Notes: generated by a model from the sequence alone, not told the origin. A stretch of 64,000 bases of DNA from Zavarzinia aquatilis (GCF_003173035.1 NZ_QGLE01000004.1:236926-300925); one strand, 5' to 3'; shown: positions 1 through 11,539, numbered from the stretch's first letter. Numbers and translations: made by a program.

Positions 1-173
1 AAGATGTGCTTGTCGAAGGATTCCTTGAAGTAGCCGCCATAGACGCCGACCTTCAGGGTCTTGTCGGCGGCGCGCAGGATGCTCGGAAAGCCGATGGTGG
101 AGGCGGCGAGGGCGGCGGCGCCCCCGGCCAGCACGGCGCGGCGGCTCGGCTTCGCGGGGCTGTTCTTGTGCAT
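1..173 (-). CDS. ABC transporter solute-binding protein, N-terminal part (cut by window edge)
   Basis: Only the first 57 or so residues are present; the rest lies beyond the left edge. The protein starts with a twin-arginine export signal: SRRAVLAG at residues 10-17, then an alanine-rich hydrophobic stretch. The mature start (KTLKVGVYGGYFKES) is typical of periplasmic solute-binding proteins of the spermidine/putrescine-like extracellular family, which feed an inner-membrane ABC importer. The substrate cannot be told from this fragment. It is divergent from the LysR regulator at 281, with a palindrome between them, so that regulator may control it. Family assignment is inference from the short N-terminus. 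Confidence 0.6.
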   Translation of the reverse strand, partial: MHKNSPAKPSRRAVLAGGAAALAASTIGFPSILRAADKTLKVGVYGGYFKESFDKHI

Positions 174-245
174 GGTTCGATCTCCCGGGACGGCGTCCTG
201 CGATCAGAACAACAGCGACGCCCTTGTGGAAAAATGACGAAGAGT

Positions 246-277
246 CGAAACTCACTTCGATCATCATCGAAGTTTCG
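246..277. promoter_or_regulatory. Nested palindrome, likely LysR-type operator
   Basis: A perfect inverted repeat ACTTCGAT-CATC-ATCGAAGT lies at 254-273, enclosed by a second pair CGAAACT (246-252) and AGTTTCG (271-277). The inner repeat fits the T-N11-A form bound by LysR-family proteins. It sits just before the LysR start at 281 and between two divergent genes, as expected for an autoregulatory and activating site. Function is inferred from position and symmetry. Confidence 0.6.
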
Positions 278-280
278 GCA

Positions 281-1201
281 ATGGCACTGGATACGACCGA
301 CCTCAGATTGTTGCGCGTCTTCGTGACGATCGTCGAGTCCGGCGGTTTCGCCGCGGCCCAGGCCAAGCTGAACCTGTCCCTGTCGACCATTTCCAGTCAC
401 ATGACAGGGCTGGAGCTGCGGCTCGGTGTCACCCTGTGCCGGCGCGGGCGGGGCGGCTTTTCCCTCACCGCCGAAGGCCAGGCGGTCTATGCCGAGGTGA
501 AGCGCCTGCTCGGCACCATGGATCACTTCGATGCGCGGATGCGATCGCTGCGCGACAAGCTGCACGGCACTTTGTCCATCGGCCTTGTCGACAATACGAT
601 CAGCGACCCCCGGGCGCCGCTCGAAAGGGTCTTCGCCCGTTTCGTCGCGGCGGCGCCCGAAGTCCGGCTGAACATCACCAGCGGCGCGCCCGACGATCTG
701 CTGCGCGAAGTCGTCACCGGCACGCTGCATGTCGCCATCGCGTCCTTCCCGCGCATGGTCCTCGGCCTTGCCTACGAAGACCTCTATGCCGAGGCGCAGC
801 GCTTCTATTGCGGCAAGGATCATCCGCTGTTCGGCATTCCCGACGCGGACATCGACGTCGACATGGTGCGCCGGCACCGTATCGTCGGGCGCGACTATTG
901 GGGCGGGCGCGACCTGAAGATTTTCGCCATATCCGGCGCCCATGCCACCGTCTCGGACATGGAGGCGGAGGCGCGGCTGATCCTGTCGGGCGGCTTCCTC
1001 GGCTATCTGCCGGAACATTACGCCGCCGCCTTCGTCGCGGCCGGACGCCTGCGCTCGATAAGGCCCGACCTGTTCAGCCGCGAACAGCTGTTCCAGATCG
1101 CCCATGATCCCAATAGGGCGGAAAACGCGGCGCTTGATCTGATGCGGCGGATCGTGCTCGAAGAACTGGGACCGCGGGCGGCGCCAAAAAGGACGAGTTG
1201 A
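281..1201 (+). CDS. LysR family transcriptional regulator
   Basis: A 306-residue protein of normal LysR length. The N-terminal winged helix-turn-helix covers about residues 1-65 (DTTDLRLLRVFVTIVESGGF, then a helix-turn-helix around LSLSTISSHMTGLE), followed by a periplasmic-binding-protein-like effector domain. The ATG at 281 was chosen because it places the HTH at the usual distance from the start; an in-frame ATG at 224 would add 19 unlikely residues. The gene diverges from a Tat-exported solute-binding protein and is followed closely by a TauE/SafE exporter, so it probably controls transport of a shared substrate. The ligand is unknown. Confidence 0.85.
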   Translation: MALDTTDLRLLRVFVTIVESGGFAAAQAKLNLSLSTISSHMTGLELRLGVTLCRRGRGGFSLTAEGQAVYAEVKRLLGTMDHFDARMRSLRDKLHGTLSIGLVDNTISDPRAPLERVFARFVAAAPEVRLNITSGAPDDLLREVVTGTLHVAIASFPRMVLGLAYEDLYAEAQRFYCGKDHPLFGIPDADIDVDMVRRHRIVGRDYWGGRDLKIFAISGAHATVSDMEAEARLILSGGFLGYLPEHYAAAFVAAGRLRSIRPDLFSREQLFQIAHDPNRAENAALDLMRRIVLEELGPRAAPKRTS

Positions 1202-1277
1202 AATCGACATTCTGGATTTTGGCGGGCTCGACGCCCCGGGCTTCGCCTTCTTCGGCGTCACCATCGTCGCCGCGGCG

Positions 1278-1955
1278 GTGCTGCGTGCCTTTTCCGGCTT
1301 TGGCTTCGCCCTTGCCGCCATGCCGCTGCTCGTCCTCGTGATCGAGCCGGCGCGGGCGGTCGTGCTCTGCGCCCTGCTGTCGCTGACCGCGGGGGTGAAG
1401 AACCTGCGGCCCTCGCTGCGGCAGGCCGACCGGGGCCTGCTGAAGCCCTTGCTGATCGGCAGCCTGATCGGCACGCCGCTCGGTGTCCTGGTGCTGGACT
1501 GGCTGCCGGGCGATGTCATGCGCCTGCTGATCGGCCTTGGCGTGCTCGGCTCCGCCATCCTGTTGTGGCGGACGGGGGTGATGAGCGGGGCGGGACGGGG
1601 CCTTGCCCTGCCGGTCGGATTCTCGGCCGGTTTCATGGGCGGGGCGCTGGCGATCCCGGGGCCGCCCATCGTCGTCTATCTGCTGGGGACGGAGCCTGAC
1701 GCGCGTAAAGCCCGCGGCACGCTGATGGCCTTTTTCAACGTCTCGGCCTTCATCTCGATCGCCGGCTATTGCGTGACCGGCAAGATCGACGAAATCTCGC
1801 CGGTACAGTTCGGCCTCGCCTTGCCCTGCCTGCTGTTCGGCGACTGGCTGGGGGTATGGCTGTTCGAGCGTTACGGCGCCGCGCACCACCGGCGGATTTC
1901 GCTGCTCGTCCTCGCCCTGATCGGGGTGACCGCGACTCTCAACGCCCTGCGCTGA
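1278..1955 (+). CDS. TauE/SafE family sulfite/organic-acid exporter-like membrane protein
   Basis: A strongly hydrophobic protein with about seven to eight membrane segments and the family's glycine-rich motifs (FSGFGFALAAMPLL near the N-terminus, GFMGGALAIPGPPIVVYLLG in the middle). TauE/SafE proteins export sulfonates, sulfite or related anions across the inner membrane. The start is uncertain. The GTG at 1278 begins inside the first membrane helix, yet homologous-looking sequence (PGFAFFGVTIVAAAV) continues upstream in frame to a stop at 1140, with no ATG, GTG or TTG. A CTG at 1212 or ATT at 1209 are the only nearby alternatives. The 3' end overlaps the convergent meaB gene by 17 bases. 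Confidence 0.75.
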   Translation: MLRAFSGFGFALAAMPLLVLVIEPARAVVLCALLSLTAGVKNLRPSLRQADRGLLKPLLIGSLIGTPLGVLVLDWLPGDVMRLLIGLGVLGSAILLWRTGVMSGAGRGLALPVGFSAGFMGGALAIPGPPIVVYLLGTEPDARKARGTLMAFFNVSAFISIAGYCVTGKIDEISPVQFGLALPCLLFGDWLGVWLFERYGAAHHRRISLLVLALIGVTATLNALR

Positions 1956-2856
1956 GCCTGTCGATGATGCCGGCGGCCCGCCCGAAGGGGGAGCCTTCGC
2001 TTGCCGCGATCAGGCCGGCAGCGGCGGCGAGGCCGCGCTTGCCGAATTCTTCCCGCACGCTTTCCGTCAGCCAGGCGGCGCCCTGTTCGGCGCGCTGGGC
2101 CTTGCCGGCGCCGGTTTCGGTCAGGTGGCGGAAATGGTCGGCGAGGGCATTCATCAGCCCGTCGACGCCATTGCCCGTGCTCGACGACAGCAGGATGACC
2201 GGCACCTTCCAGCCCGTCACATCCTCCGCCAGCGACAGGGCGCCGACGAGGTCGGCCCGCGCTCGCGTCGCCGGGGCGCCGAGGTCGGCCTTGGTGACGA
2301 CGGCGACATGGGGAATCTCGACGATGCCGGCCTTCATGAATTGCAGCGAATCGCCGGACGCCGGCTGGACGCAGAAGACGACCGTATCGGCGACCTGGGT
2401 CACGTCGGTTTCCGACTGGCCGACGCCGACGGTCTCGATCAGCACCCGGTCATAGGCCGCGCGCATCAGCACCATCGCCGGGAAGGTGAGGGCGGCGAGG
2501 CCGCCCAACCGGTCGCGCGCCGCCATGGAGCGGACGAAGATGCCCTGATCCTCGGCATCGACGATCAGCCGGGTGCGGTCGCCCAGCAGGGCGCCGCCGG
2601 TCCGCCGCGACGACGGGTCGACCGCGATCACGCCGACCGTCAGCCCCTCGCGCCGCCAGCGGTTGATGAGGGCGGAGGTCAGGGTGGATTTGCCCACCCC
2701 CGGCGGCCCGGTCAGGCCGATGACATGGGCGCGGGGGTCATTCCAGGCGGCGTCGAGCAGGGCGATGGTGGCGGCGCCATGCGGGTCGCGCTCGATCCTT
2801 GCGAGGGCTTTCGCCATGGCGCCCTTGCCGCCGTTCCGCAACTCGTCGAGGGTCAT
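1939..2856 (-). CDS. meaB: Methylmalonyl-CoA mutase-associated GTPase MeaB (ArgK family)
   Basis: A 305-residue P-loop GTPase of the MeaB/ArgK group, which protects and reactivates adenosylcobalamin-dependent methylmalonyl-CoA mutase. Walker A is GPPGVGKST at residues 50-58. The family's switch region VDPSSRRTGGALLGDRTR follows at about 80, IETVGVGQSE near 140, and the base-specificity motif TKAD near 185. The start ATG overlaps the stop of the upstream isomerase gene by four bases, indicating coupled translation. No mutase gene is visible in this window. It overlaps the end of the TauE gene convergently. Confidence 0.93.
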   Translation of the reverse strand: MTLDELRNGGKGAMAKALARIERDPHGAATIALLDAAWNDPRAHVIGLTGPPGVGKSTLTSALINRWRREGLTVGVIAVDPSSRRTGGALLGDRTRLIVDAEDQGIFVRSMAARDRLGGLAALTFPAMVLMRAAYDRVLIETVGVGQSETDVTQVADTVVFCVQPASGDSLQFMKAGIVEIPHVAVVTKADLGAPATRARADLVGALSLAEDVTGWKVPVILLSSSTGNGVDGLMNALADHFRHLTETGAGKAQRAEQGAAWLTESVREEFGKRGLAAAAGLIAASEGSPFGRAAGIIDRLSAGR

Positions 2857-3470
2857 GCGCGCGTCGCCAGATGATGTTTCAGGAGGGGGATGCGGTCGTT
2901 GCCCCAGATCACCTTGCCGTCGACGAGGAAGGTCGGCACGCCGAAGGCGCCCTTGGCCACCGCCTCGTCCTGGATCGCCTGCGCGGCCGTCCTGGTGCCG
3001 GCGTCGTCGATCAGGGTGGCGAAGGCGATGGGGTCGAGGCCGGCGCCGCGCGCGACCGCGACGATATCCGCCTGGGTGATCTCGCCCGCCCGGTCGGTCA
3101 CGAAGATTTCCCGCTGCAGGGCCGGCACGAAGCCCTGAAGGGCGCCCATCACGTCGGCGGCGACGCAGCCGAGGTTCAGCAGCGCGGCATCGTATTTCAA
3201 GCGGCCATGCGGCTCGCGGAAGGGAATGCCGTAGAGCGCGGCCCAGGCTTCCGCGTCCTGCCGGCGCCATTTGAAATCATACTGCATGGCCGGCGGCGCC
3301 CCGTCGAAGGGGGTGGAGCCGCCGCCCCGCGCCTGACGCACCAGGGCGATGGTGGTCACCGGCCGCCAGCGGAAGCGGACGCCGAATTCCGCCTCGAGTT
3401 TCGGCAACTGGCTGACCGCCAGATAGGAATAGCGGCTGGAGGCACCGAAGACGAAGTCGATCGTGGTCAT
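2853..3470 (-). CDS. 2-hydroxychromene-2-carboxylate isomerase-like, DsbA-fold protein
   Basis: A 205-residue protein of the kappa-class GST/HCCA isomerase family: a thioredoxin-fold N-terminus with an SSRYSYLA motif (residues 11-18, where the active-site serine is expected), a helical insert, and the cis-proline region GVPTFLVDGKVIWGNDR near the C-terminus. These enzymes use glutathione to isomerise aromatic breakdown products, but close relatives serve as general DsbA-like oxidoreductases, so the substrate is unknown. It is translationally coupled to meaB (ATGA overlap), an association without an obvious biochemical reason. Confidence 0.8.
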   Translation of the reverse strand: MTTIDFVFGASSRYSYLAVSQLPKLEAEFGVRFRWRPVTTIALVRQARGGGSTPFDGAPPAMQYDFKWRRQDAEAWAALYGIPFREPHGRLKYDAALLNLGCVAADVMGALQGFVPALQREIFVTDRAGEITQADIVAVARGAGLDPIAFATLIDDAGTRTAAQAIQDEAVAKGAFGVPTFLVDGKVIWGNDRIPLLKHHLATRA

Positions 3471-3505
3471 GGTCGCGCTCTCCCGTCGGGACGCCGAGGT
3501 TCCCT

Positions 3506-3586
3506 CCTCACCCTGCCCTCTCCTCCCAGGAGGAGAGGGTTTCGTCTCCCTCTCCGCCCTTCAGGGGGGAGAGGGCCGGGGTGAGG
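3506..3586. repeat. Intergenic inverted-repeat element (REP/BIME-like)
   Basis: The gap between the isomerase and ppdK holds a long imperfect inverted repeat. The left arm CCTCACCCTGCCCTCTCC (3506-3523) pairs with the right arm GGAGAGGGCCGGGGTGAGG (3568-3586), and a smaller hairpin CTCTCCTCC/GGAGGAGAG lies inside. Sequences of this composition recur between genes in many proteobacteria. The folded transcript could act as a terminator for the isomerase-meaB unit or protect the ppdK 3' end. Only one copy was seen in this window. Confidence 0.55.
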
Positions 3587-3608
3587 TGGGGATCCCGCTC
3601 TCTCAGCC

Positions 3609-6269
<2,661 letters not shown>

Positions 6270-6273
6270 GACC

Positions 6274-8337
6274 TTATCCCTCGATACGCGCGAAATCGGC
6301 GATCCCGTCCAGGGCACCGCGGATTTCCGCCAGCAGCTTCAGACGATTGACGCGAAGCGCCGCATCGTCGGCATTCACCGTCACCTTCTCGAAGAAGGCA
6401 TCGACGGGGTTACGCAGCAGCGCGAGCGCCTGCATGCATTCGGCGAAACCCTCTTGCCGCAGCGCCGCCAGCGCCAGCGGCATCGCCTCGTCGAGACGGG
6501 CGCCCAGCGCCCTTTCTTCCTCGGCGGCGAAGAGGCTCCGGTCGGCCGGGCCCTGGTAACGCGCGCCGTCCTTCTTCTCCTCGATGCGGAGGATGTTGGA
6601 GGCGCGGCGATAGGCGGCGAGCAGATTGCGCCCGTCGTCGGTATCGAGCAGGGATTTCAGCGCCGAGACCTTGCGCACCAGCCGGGTCAGGTCATCCTCG
6701 GCGCCGGTGCCGAGCACGGCGTTGATCAGATCATGGGCGACGCCCTGATCCTTCAGCGAGACCTTCAGCCGGTCGTGGAAGAAGTCGAGCAGACTGTCGG
6801 CGACCGCGCCGAACAGCGGACGCAGCGGCAGGCGGAGGCCATTCTCGACGATCAGGCGGATGACGCCGAGCGCGGCGCGGCGCAGGGCGAAGGGATCCTT
6901 CGAGCCGGTCGGCTTCTCGTCGATGGCGAAGAAGCCGGTCAGCGTGTCGATCTTGTCGGCGAGGGCGACCGAAACCGCGACGAGGTCGGACGGGCATTTG
7001 TCGGACGGGCCCTGCGGCTTCCAGTGGTCGGCGATGGCCTCGGCCACCACCGTGTCCTCGCCGTCCTTCAGGGCGTAGTAACGCCCCATGATGCCCTGGA
7101 CCTCGGGGAATTCGCCGACGACGTCGGAGACGAGATCGGCCTTGGCCAGCAGGGCGGCGCGGGCGGTCTTCTCGGGGTCGGCGCCGATCACACCGGCGAT
7201 CCGGACGGCCAGCGCGACGATCCGCTTCACCTTCTCGCCCAAGGTGCCGAGCTTCGCATGGAACACGATGCTGTCCAGCTTGCCGACACGGGATTCGAGG
7301 GTCGATTTCAGGTCCTGATCCCAGAAGAACTTGGCGTCCGACAGGCGCGCGCGCAGCACGCGCTCGTTGCCCGCCGCGATGGCGGCACCGCCGTCCTTGG
7401 CCAGCAGATTGGCGACGGTCAGGAAGCGGGGCGCCATCTTGCCGGTCACGGGATCGCGCAGGGCGAAATACTTCTGGTTGGCCCGCATGGTCGAGGTCAG
7501 CACCTCGGCCGGGACTGCCATGAAAGCGTCGTCGATCCGGCCCATCAGCGGCACCGGCCATTCGACGAGGCCGGCGACTTCATCAAGGAGGGCAGGATCG
7601 GGAGTCACCTCGAGGCCCGCCTGCGCGGCGATCTTCTCGGCGTCGGCCCAGATGATCTTTTTCCGCTCCTCGGGGTCGATGATGACATAGGCGGCGCGCA
7701 GCTTGGCCTGATAATCGGCGAAACCGCTGACCTCGAAAGTCTCGCGGCCCATGAAGCGGTGGCCGGCGGTGACATTGCCGGCCTTGATGCCATGGCCGGT
7801 GTCGTCATTGCGGGCGAGGCTGAAAGGCACCACGTCGCCGCCGAACAGGGCGATCACCGTGTGGATCGGCCGTACCCAGCTCAGTTTCGACGATTGACCG
7901 TCGGCCTCGGCGCCCCAGCGCATGGATTTGGGCCAGGGGAAATTCCACAGGGCGCCGGTCAGCAGCTCGGCGATCACTTCGGTGGTCGGGCGGCCGCGCC
8001 GCTCGATCTCTGCGATATAGAAACTGCCCTTGGGGGTTTCCTGGACCTGCAACGCCTCGCGGGCGACGCCGGCCGAGGTACAGAAACCGGCGATGGCGGC
8101 TTCCGGCGCGCCGACGCGGGGGCCGCGCCGCTCTTCCCGCAGGTCGGCCTGCGCGGCGTCCAGATCCTCGATCACGACGGCGAGGCGGCGCGGGGTGGAA
8201 TAGGCGCGGGCGGCGCCGAACTTGAGGCCGAGGGCGGTGAGGCCGTCGGTGAAGATGCGTTTCAGGTCGTCGGCGGCCTTCACCTGCATCCGGGCGGGGA
8301 TTTCCTCGGAACGGATTTCGATCAGAAGCTCGGGCAT
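6274..8337 (-). CDS. glyS: Glycyl-tRNA synthetase beta subunit
   Basis: A 687-residue subunit of the bacterial alpha2-beta2 glycyl-tRNA synthetase; the beta chain recognises tRNA-Gly. It begins with the conserved [17 protein letters not shown] and carries the family's FLTVANL segment and a C-terminal anticodon-binding region. The ATG overlaps the glyQ stop by one base (TGATG), so the two subunits are made in step. A longer in-frame reading upstream falls wholly inside glyQ and is not used. Confidence 0.97.
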   Translation of the reverse strand: MPELLIEIRSEEIPARMQVKAADDLKRIFTDGLTALGLKFGAARAYSTPRRLAVVIEDLDAAQADLREERRGPRVGAPEAAIAGFCTSAGVAREALQVQETPKGSFYIAEIERRGRPTTEVIAELLTGALWNFPWPKSMRWGAEADGQSSKLSWVRPIHTVIALFGGDVVPFSLARNDDTGHGIKAGNVTAGHRFMGRETFEVSGFADYQAKLRAAYVIIDPEERKKIIWADAEKIAAQAGLEVTPDPALLDEVAGLVEWPVPLMGRIDDAFMAVPAEVLTSTMRANQKYFALRDPVTGKMAPRFLTVANLLAKDGGAAIAAGNERVLRARLSDAKFFWDQDLKSTLESRVGKLDSIVFHAKLGTLGEKVKRIVALAVRIAGVIGADPEKTARAALLAKADLVSDVVGEFPEVQGIMGRYYALKDGEDTVVAEAIADHWKPQGPSDKCPSDLVAVSVALADKIDTLTGFFAIDEKPTGSKDPFALRRAALGVIRLIVENGLRLPLRPLFGAVADSLLDFFHDRLKVSLKDQGVAHDLINAVLGTGAEDDLTRLVRKVSALKSLLDTDDGRNLLAAYRRASNILRIEEKKDGARYQGPADRSLFAAEEERALGARLDEAMPLALAALRQEGFAECMQALALLRNPVDAFFEKVTVNADDAALRVNRLKLLAEIRGALDGIADFARIEG

Positions 8338-9230
8338 CACTTCGCCTCCTGACCGGCAACGCCCTGGGTCGCGACCCAGGCTTCGCAGCAGCCCTTGGCG
8401 AGGGCGCGCACCCGGCCGATATAGGCGGCGCGTTCGGTCACGGAAATCACCCCGCGGGCATCGAGCAGGTTGAACAGATGGCTCGCCTTCATGCACTGGT
8501 CATAGGCGGGCAGAGGCAAGGCCTTCGAAAGGAGGGCGGCGCATTCGGCTTCCGCGTCGCGAAAATGCTGGAACAGCACCTCGGTGTTCGCGTGCTCGAA
8601 ATTATACGCCGAGAATTCCTTCTCGGCCTGCAGGTAGACATCGCCATAGGTGACGCCCCGGCCGTTCCAGTCGAGGTCATAGACCCGCTCCACGCCCTGC
8701 ACATACATGGCGAGACGCTCGAGACCATAGGTGATCTCGCCGGCCACGGGATCGACGTCGATGCCGCCGACCTGCTGGAAATAGGTGAACTGGGTCACCT
8801 CCATGCCGTCGCACCAGACCTCCCAGCCGAGGCCCCAGGCGCCCAGCGTCGGGCTTTCCCAATCGTCCTCGACGAAGCGGATGTCGTGATTGTCGACGTC
8901 GATGCCGAGCGCCTTCAGCGAACCGAGGTAGAGGTCGATGATATTGTCCGGGCTCGGCTTCAGGATGACCTGGAACTGGTAGTAGTGCTGCAGCCGGTTC
9001 GGGTTCTCGCCATAGCGGCCGTCCTTCGGCCGGCGCGACGGCTGGACATAGGCCGCGTTCCACGGCTTGCGGCCGAGGGTGCGCAGCGTCGTCGCCGGGT
9101 GGAAGGTGCCCGCGCCGACCTCCATGTCGTAGGGCTGCATCAGGATGCAGCCCTGCCGGGCCCAATAGGTCTGAAGGGTCAGGATGAGGTCCTGGAAGGG
9201 CGGGGCTTTCGCCGCCGTCTGCGCCGACAT
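8337..9230 (-). CDS. glyQ: Glycyl-tRNA synthetase alpha subunit
   Basis: The catalytic subunit, 297 residues, close to the usual 300. The class II core is clear: [17 protein letters not shown], then [19 protein letters not shown], then [22 protein letters not shown] motif regions. It forms glycyl-adenylate and charges tRNA-Gly with GlyS. The ATG at 9230 (MSAQTAAK) gives the expected short lead-in before the first conserved block; another possible start at 9269 would add 13 residues. It is first in the glyQ-glyS-ppdK unit. Confidence 0.96.
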   Translation of the reverse strand: MSAQTAAKAPPFQDLILTLQTYWARQGCILMQPYDMEVGAGTFHPATTLRTLGRKPWNAAYVQPSRRPKDGRYGENPNRLQHYYQFQVILKPSPDNIIDLYLGSLKALGIDVDNHDIRFVEDDWESPTLGAWGLGWEVWCDGMEVTQFTYFQQVGGIDVDPVAGEITYGLERLAMYVQGVERVYDLDWNGRGVTYGDVYLQAEKEFSAYNFEHANTEVLFQHFRDAEAECAALLSKALPLPAYDQCMKASHLFNLLDARGVISVTERAAYIGRVRALAKGCCEAWVATQGVAGQEAK

Positions 9231-9345
9231 GAGATGGGCTACCTGAACAAGGCGTGAAGGTGGCCGCACGTTAATGACGCGCCCCCCCTCGGGTCAACCC
9301 TGCCCTTCGGCGGCGCTCCCGCCCGGTGAGCGCATGGCGGGGCTG

Positions 9346-9582
9346 TCAGGTCCGGTTGGTCGGGCAGTCGGGGACGGCGCAGGGCTGGCCGGCGGCGTTA
9401 TAGGTGCCGCAGGCCGGGCAGCGCACCATGTCGTCCGCCTCGATCACCGGGGCTTTCTTCGGCGCTTGCGGCGGCACTTCGGCGGCTTTCTTGCCCTTCG
9501 GGAGAAGGGCGCGCTTGATCGAGACGTAAGCGAGGCCAAGGGCCAGCAGGATGGCGAAGGCCTTGACCAAGAGGCCGAGCAT
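9346..9582 (-). CDS. Small membrane protein with C-terminal zinc ribbon
   Basis: A 78-residue protein with one N-terminal membrane helix (about residues 2-20, LGLLVKAFAILLALGLAYV), a basic stretch, a proline-rich linker and a cytoplasmic-looking zinc ribbon made by CPAC and a later CAVPDC. This matches small conserved hypothetical proteins of proteobacteria that have no assigned reaction. It ends about 115 bases before glyQ and starts 12 bases after the S49 peptidase stop, so it is probably in the peptidase transcription unit. Confidence 0.7.
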   Translation of the reverse strand: MLGLLVKAFAILLALGLAYVSIKRALLPKGKKAAEVPPQAPKKAPVIEADDMVRCPACGTYNAAGQPCAVPDCPTNRT

Positions 9583-9594
9583 GACCGAACTCCC

Positions 9595-10443
9595 CTAGAG
9601 ACCGAAACGGGACCACAGGCCCCGCGCCTCGACCGTCGACAGCGCCTCGCCCGCCAGACCACCCTGTCGGGTCAGCAGGCGGCCGAGGCCGAACATACGC
9701 TTCTTCGGCGCGATCGGCACCAGCCGAACCTTTTCGCCCAGTTCCGCCTTCAGGGTCGAGCGAATCTCGCCCAGCCCGTCGATCAGGCCGAGTTCGAGGG
9801 CGCGGCGCCCGGTCCAGACGTCGCCGGTGAAGAGATCGCCCGCAGGCTGCTTCAGGCGCAGGCCCCGGCGGCCGGTGACCATGTCCTTGAAGATCGTGTG
9901 GATATCGGCCTGCAGGCTCTTCAGATGGACGATGTCGTCCGGGTTTTCCGGCAGGAAAGGGTCCAGCCGGTGCTTGTTGGCGCCAGCGGTATAGATGCGC
10001 CGCTCGATCCCCAGCTTGTTTATGGCCTTGTCGAAGCCGAAACCGCCGGAAATCACCCCGATGGAGCCGACGATGGAGGTCGGATGGGCGATGATGCGGT
10101 CGGCCGCCAGCGCCAGCATGTAGCCGCCCGAGGCCGCGACATCCTCGCAGAAGGCATAGACCGGCACCTTCTTCTCTTCGGCGAGCAGGCGGATGCGCTC
10201 GTGGATCAGGGCCGACTGGGTGGCCGCGCCACCCGGCGAATTGATCACGAGGGCGACCGCCGACAGGGGCTTTACCCGGAAGGCGCGGTCGATCAGCCCG
10301 GCGGTGCCGGCGATGGTCAGGCCCTGGCGCAGGCCCCCCATGGCGCCGATCACCCCTTCGAGGCGCAGCACGGCGACAGTGGGCGGACGCTTGCCGCCCA
10401 GGAAGGACGGCAGCAGGCGGCGGAGGGCGGTCGAGATGGACAT
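9595..10443 (-). CDS. S49 family peptidase (SppA/SohB-like)
   Basis: A 282-residue single-domain member of the signal-peptide-peptidase/ClpP-fold family. The nucleophile is expected at Ser105 in VAASGGYML and the general base at Lys157 in GANKHR, the Ser-Lys dyad of S49 enzymes; INSPGG (68-72) forms the oxyanion strand. The length corresponds to the short SohB/SppA36 type. No clear signal peptide is present, so a cytoplasmic or peripheral membrane location is likely. The class cleaves leftover signal peptides in the membrane, but the substrate here is not known. Confidence 0.9.
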   Translation of the reverse strand: MSISTALRRLLPSFLGGKRPPTVAVLRLEGVIGAMGGLRQGLTIAGTAGLIDRAFRVKPLSAVALVINSPGGAATQSALIHERIRLLAEEKKVPVYAFCEDVAASGGYMLALAADRIIAHPTSIVGSIGVISGGFGFDKAINKLGIERRIYTAGANKHRLDPFLPENPDDIVHLKSLQADIHTIFKDMVTGRRGLRLKQPAGDLFTGDVWTGRRALELGLIDGLGEIRSTLKAELGEKVRLVPIAPKKRMFGLGRLLTRQGGLAGEALSTVEARGLWSRFGL

Positions 10444-10503
10444 GGGGTGAACATGGGGTGCGGGCGGCGCCGGCTCAAGCCTTATCCGTCAGCGCCGCTC
10501 GCG

Positions 10504-11247
10504 TCAGATCAGGACGCCGCCGCCGCGCAGGATCGCCTCGGCCTCCGGGGTGAAGGCGCCGTCGGCGGCGTGCAGGACGAGGCCGGGGCGCAGCCGCGCC
10601 GGGGTGCGCCGGCCCAGCCGGCCGCTGACGATGACGCGCCGCGCCTCCGCCCCCGCCTTCGGCCACAGGGGCAGGATTTCGATGGCGCCGAGTCGGGGCG
10701 CGATCAGCGCCAGAATTTCGGGCAGGCGGTCGGCCCGGTGGATGACATGCAGGCTGCCCCTGGGGCGGAGGGCGCGGGTCGCCTCGTCCAGCCAGCGGGC
10801 GAGGTCGGCGCCGCCTTCCATATGGGCATCGCGCCGGCTGTTCGCCGGGGCGGTGCCGCGACCCTGTTCGAGATAGGGCGGATTGGTCATCACCGCGTCG
10901 AAAGCCTGGCGGGGCAGGCCATCCTCGACCGCGCGGCGCAGGAAGCTGCAGCGGCCCGCCATGTCGTTCAGCGCGGCGCTGCGCTGGGCGAGGGCGAGGG
11001 CATCCGCGTCGGCATCGAGCCCGGTCAGGGCGAGGTCCGGCCGCCGCCAGCCGAGGCACAGCAGGGCGGCCCCGCTGCCACAGCCGAGGTCCAGCACGCT
11101 GCCGCCCTCGGGCGTGGCGACCGAGGCGGCGAGCAGAACCGGGTCGATCGCCGCGCGATAGCCATCGGCGGGCTGCAACAGGCGCAGGCGCCCGCCCAGC
11201 AGCAGATCCTCGGTCACGGTCTCGGGGGGTGTGGCGCCGCTGGTCAT
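10504..11247 (-). CDS. Methyltransferase of the TrmN6 / tRNA1(Val) A37-N6 type
   Basis: A Rossmann-fold SAM-dependent methyltransferase of 247 residues with motif I DLGCGSGA (about 53-60) and the N6-adenine signature NPPY (about 122-125). NPPY with the N-terminal DLLLGGRLRLLQPADGYR is typical of the TrmN6 group that methylates A37 of tRNA-Val; relatives modify other RNA or protein, so the exact target is inferred. ATG at 11247 overlaps the DUF2007 stop by four bases; ATG at 11253 is an alternative start. Confidence 0.85.
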   Translation of the reverse strand: MTSGATPPETVTEDLLLGGRLRLLQPADGYRAAIDPVLLAASVATPEGGSVLDLGCGSGAALLCLGWRRPDLALTGLDADADALALAQRSAALNDMAGRCSFLRRAVEDGLPRQAFDAVMTNPPYLEQGRGTAPANSRRDAHMEGGADLARWLDEATRALRPRGSLHVIHRADRLPEILALIAPRLGAIEILPLWPKAGAEARRVIVSGRLGRRTPARLRPGLVLHAADGAFTPEAEAILRGGGVLI

Positions 11248-11486
11248 GGCCACAGACCGGCGTCCTTCTCGCGCAGCTCGTGGCCAAGGCCCGCCTCGGT
11301 CAGCAGGCGGCGGGCCTGTGGCAGATCGTCATCCGCCACCATCAGCCGGCGCGGCACCATGCCGATCGAGCCGTCGATGACGGAAGAATGCGAATCGAGG
11401 ACGAGAAGGCCGATTCCCTCCGCCTTCAGCACGCTGTCGACGAAAGAAATCAGCACGAGATCGTTGGTCCGGATCAATTCCTGCAC
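11244..11486 (-). CDS. DUF2007 domain protein (putative signal-transducing protein)
   Basis: An 80-residue protein with the DUF2007 fold throughout: QELIRTNDLVLISFVDSVLKAEGI, then a conserved DSHSSVIDGSIGMVPRRLMV core. This matches the small soluble proteins often annotated as putative signal-transducing proteins; no molecular function is established. A GTG at 11486 gives the usual family start, because an upstream ATG would add about 30 basic residues unlike the family. It is translationally coupled to the methyltransferase and divergent from ispB. Confidence 0.82.
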   Translation of the reverse strand: MQELIRTNDLVLISFVDSVLKAEGIGLLVLDSHSSVIDGSIGMVPRRLMVADDDLPQARRLLTEAGLGHELREKDAGLWP

Positions 11487-11539
11487 CGGGCGGCCCTTCG
11501 ATGGGTTAAACGGGGGGCGGGGGCGCCGCACCGCTGCGG

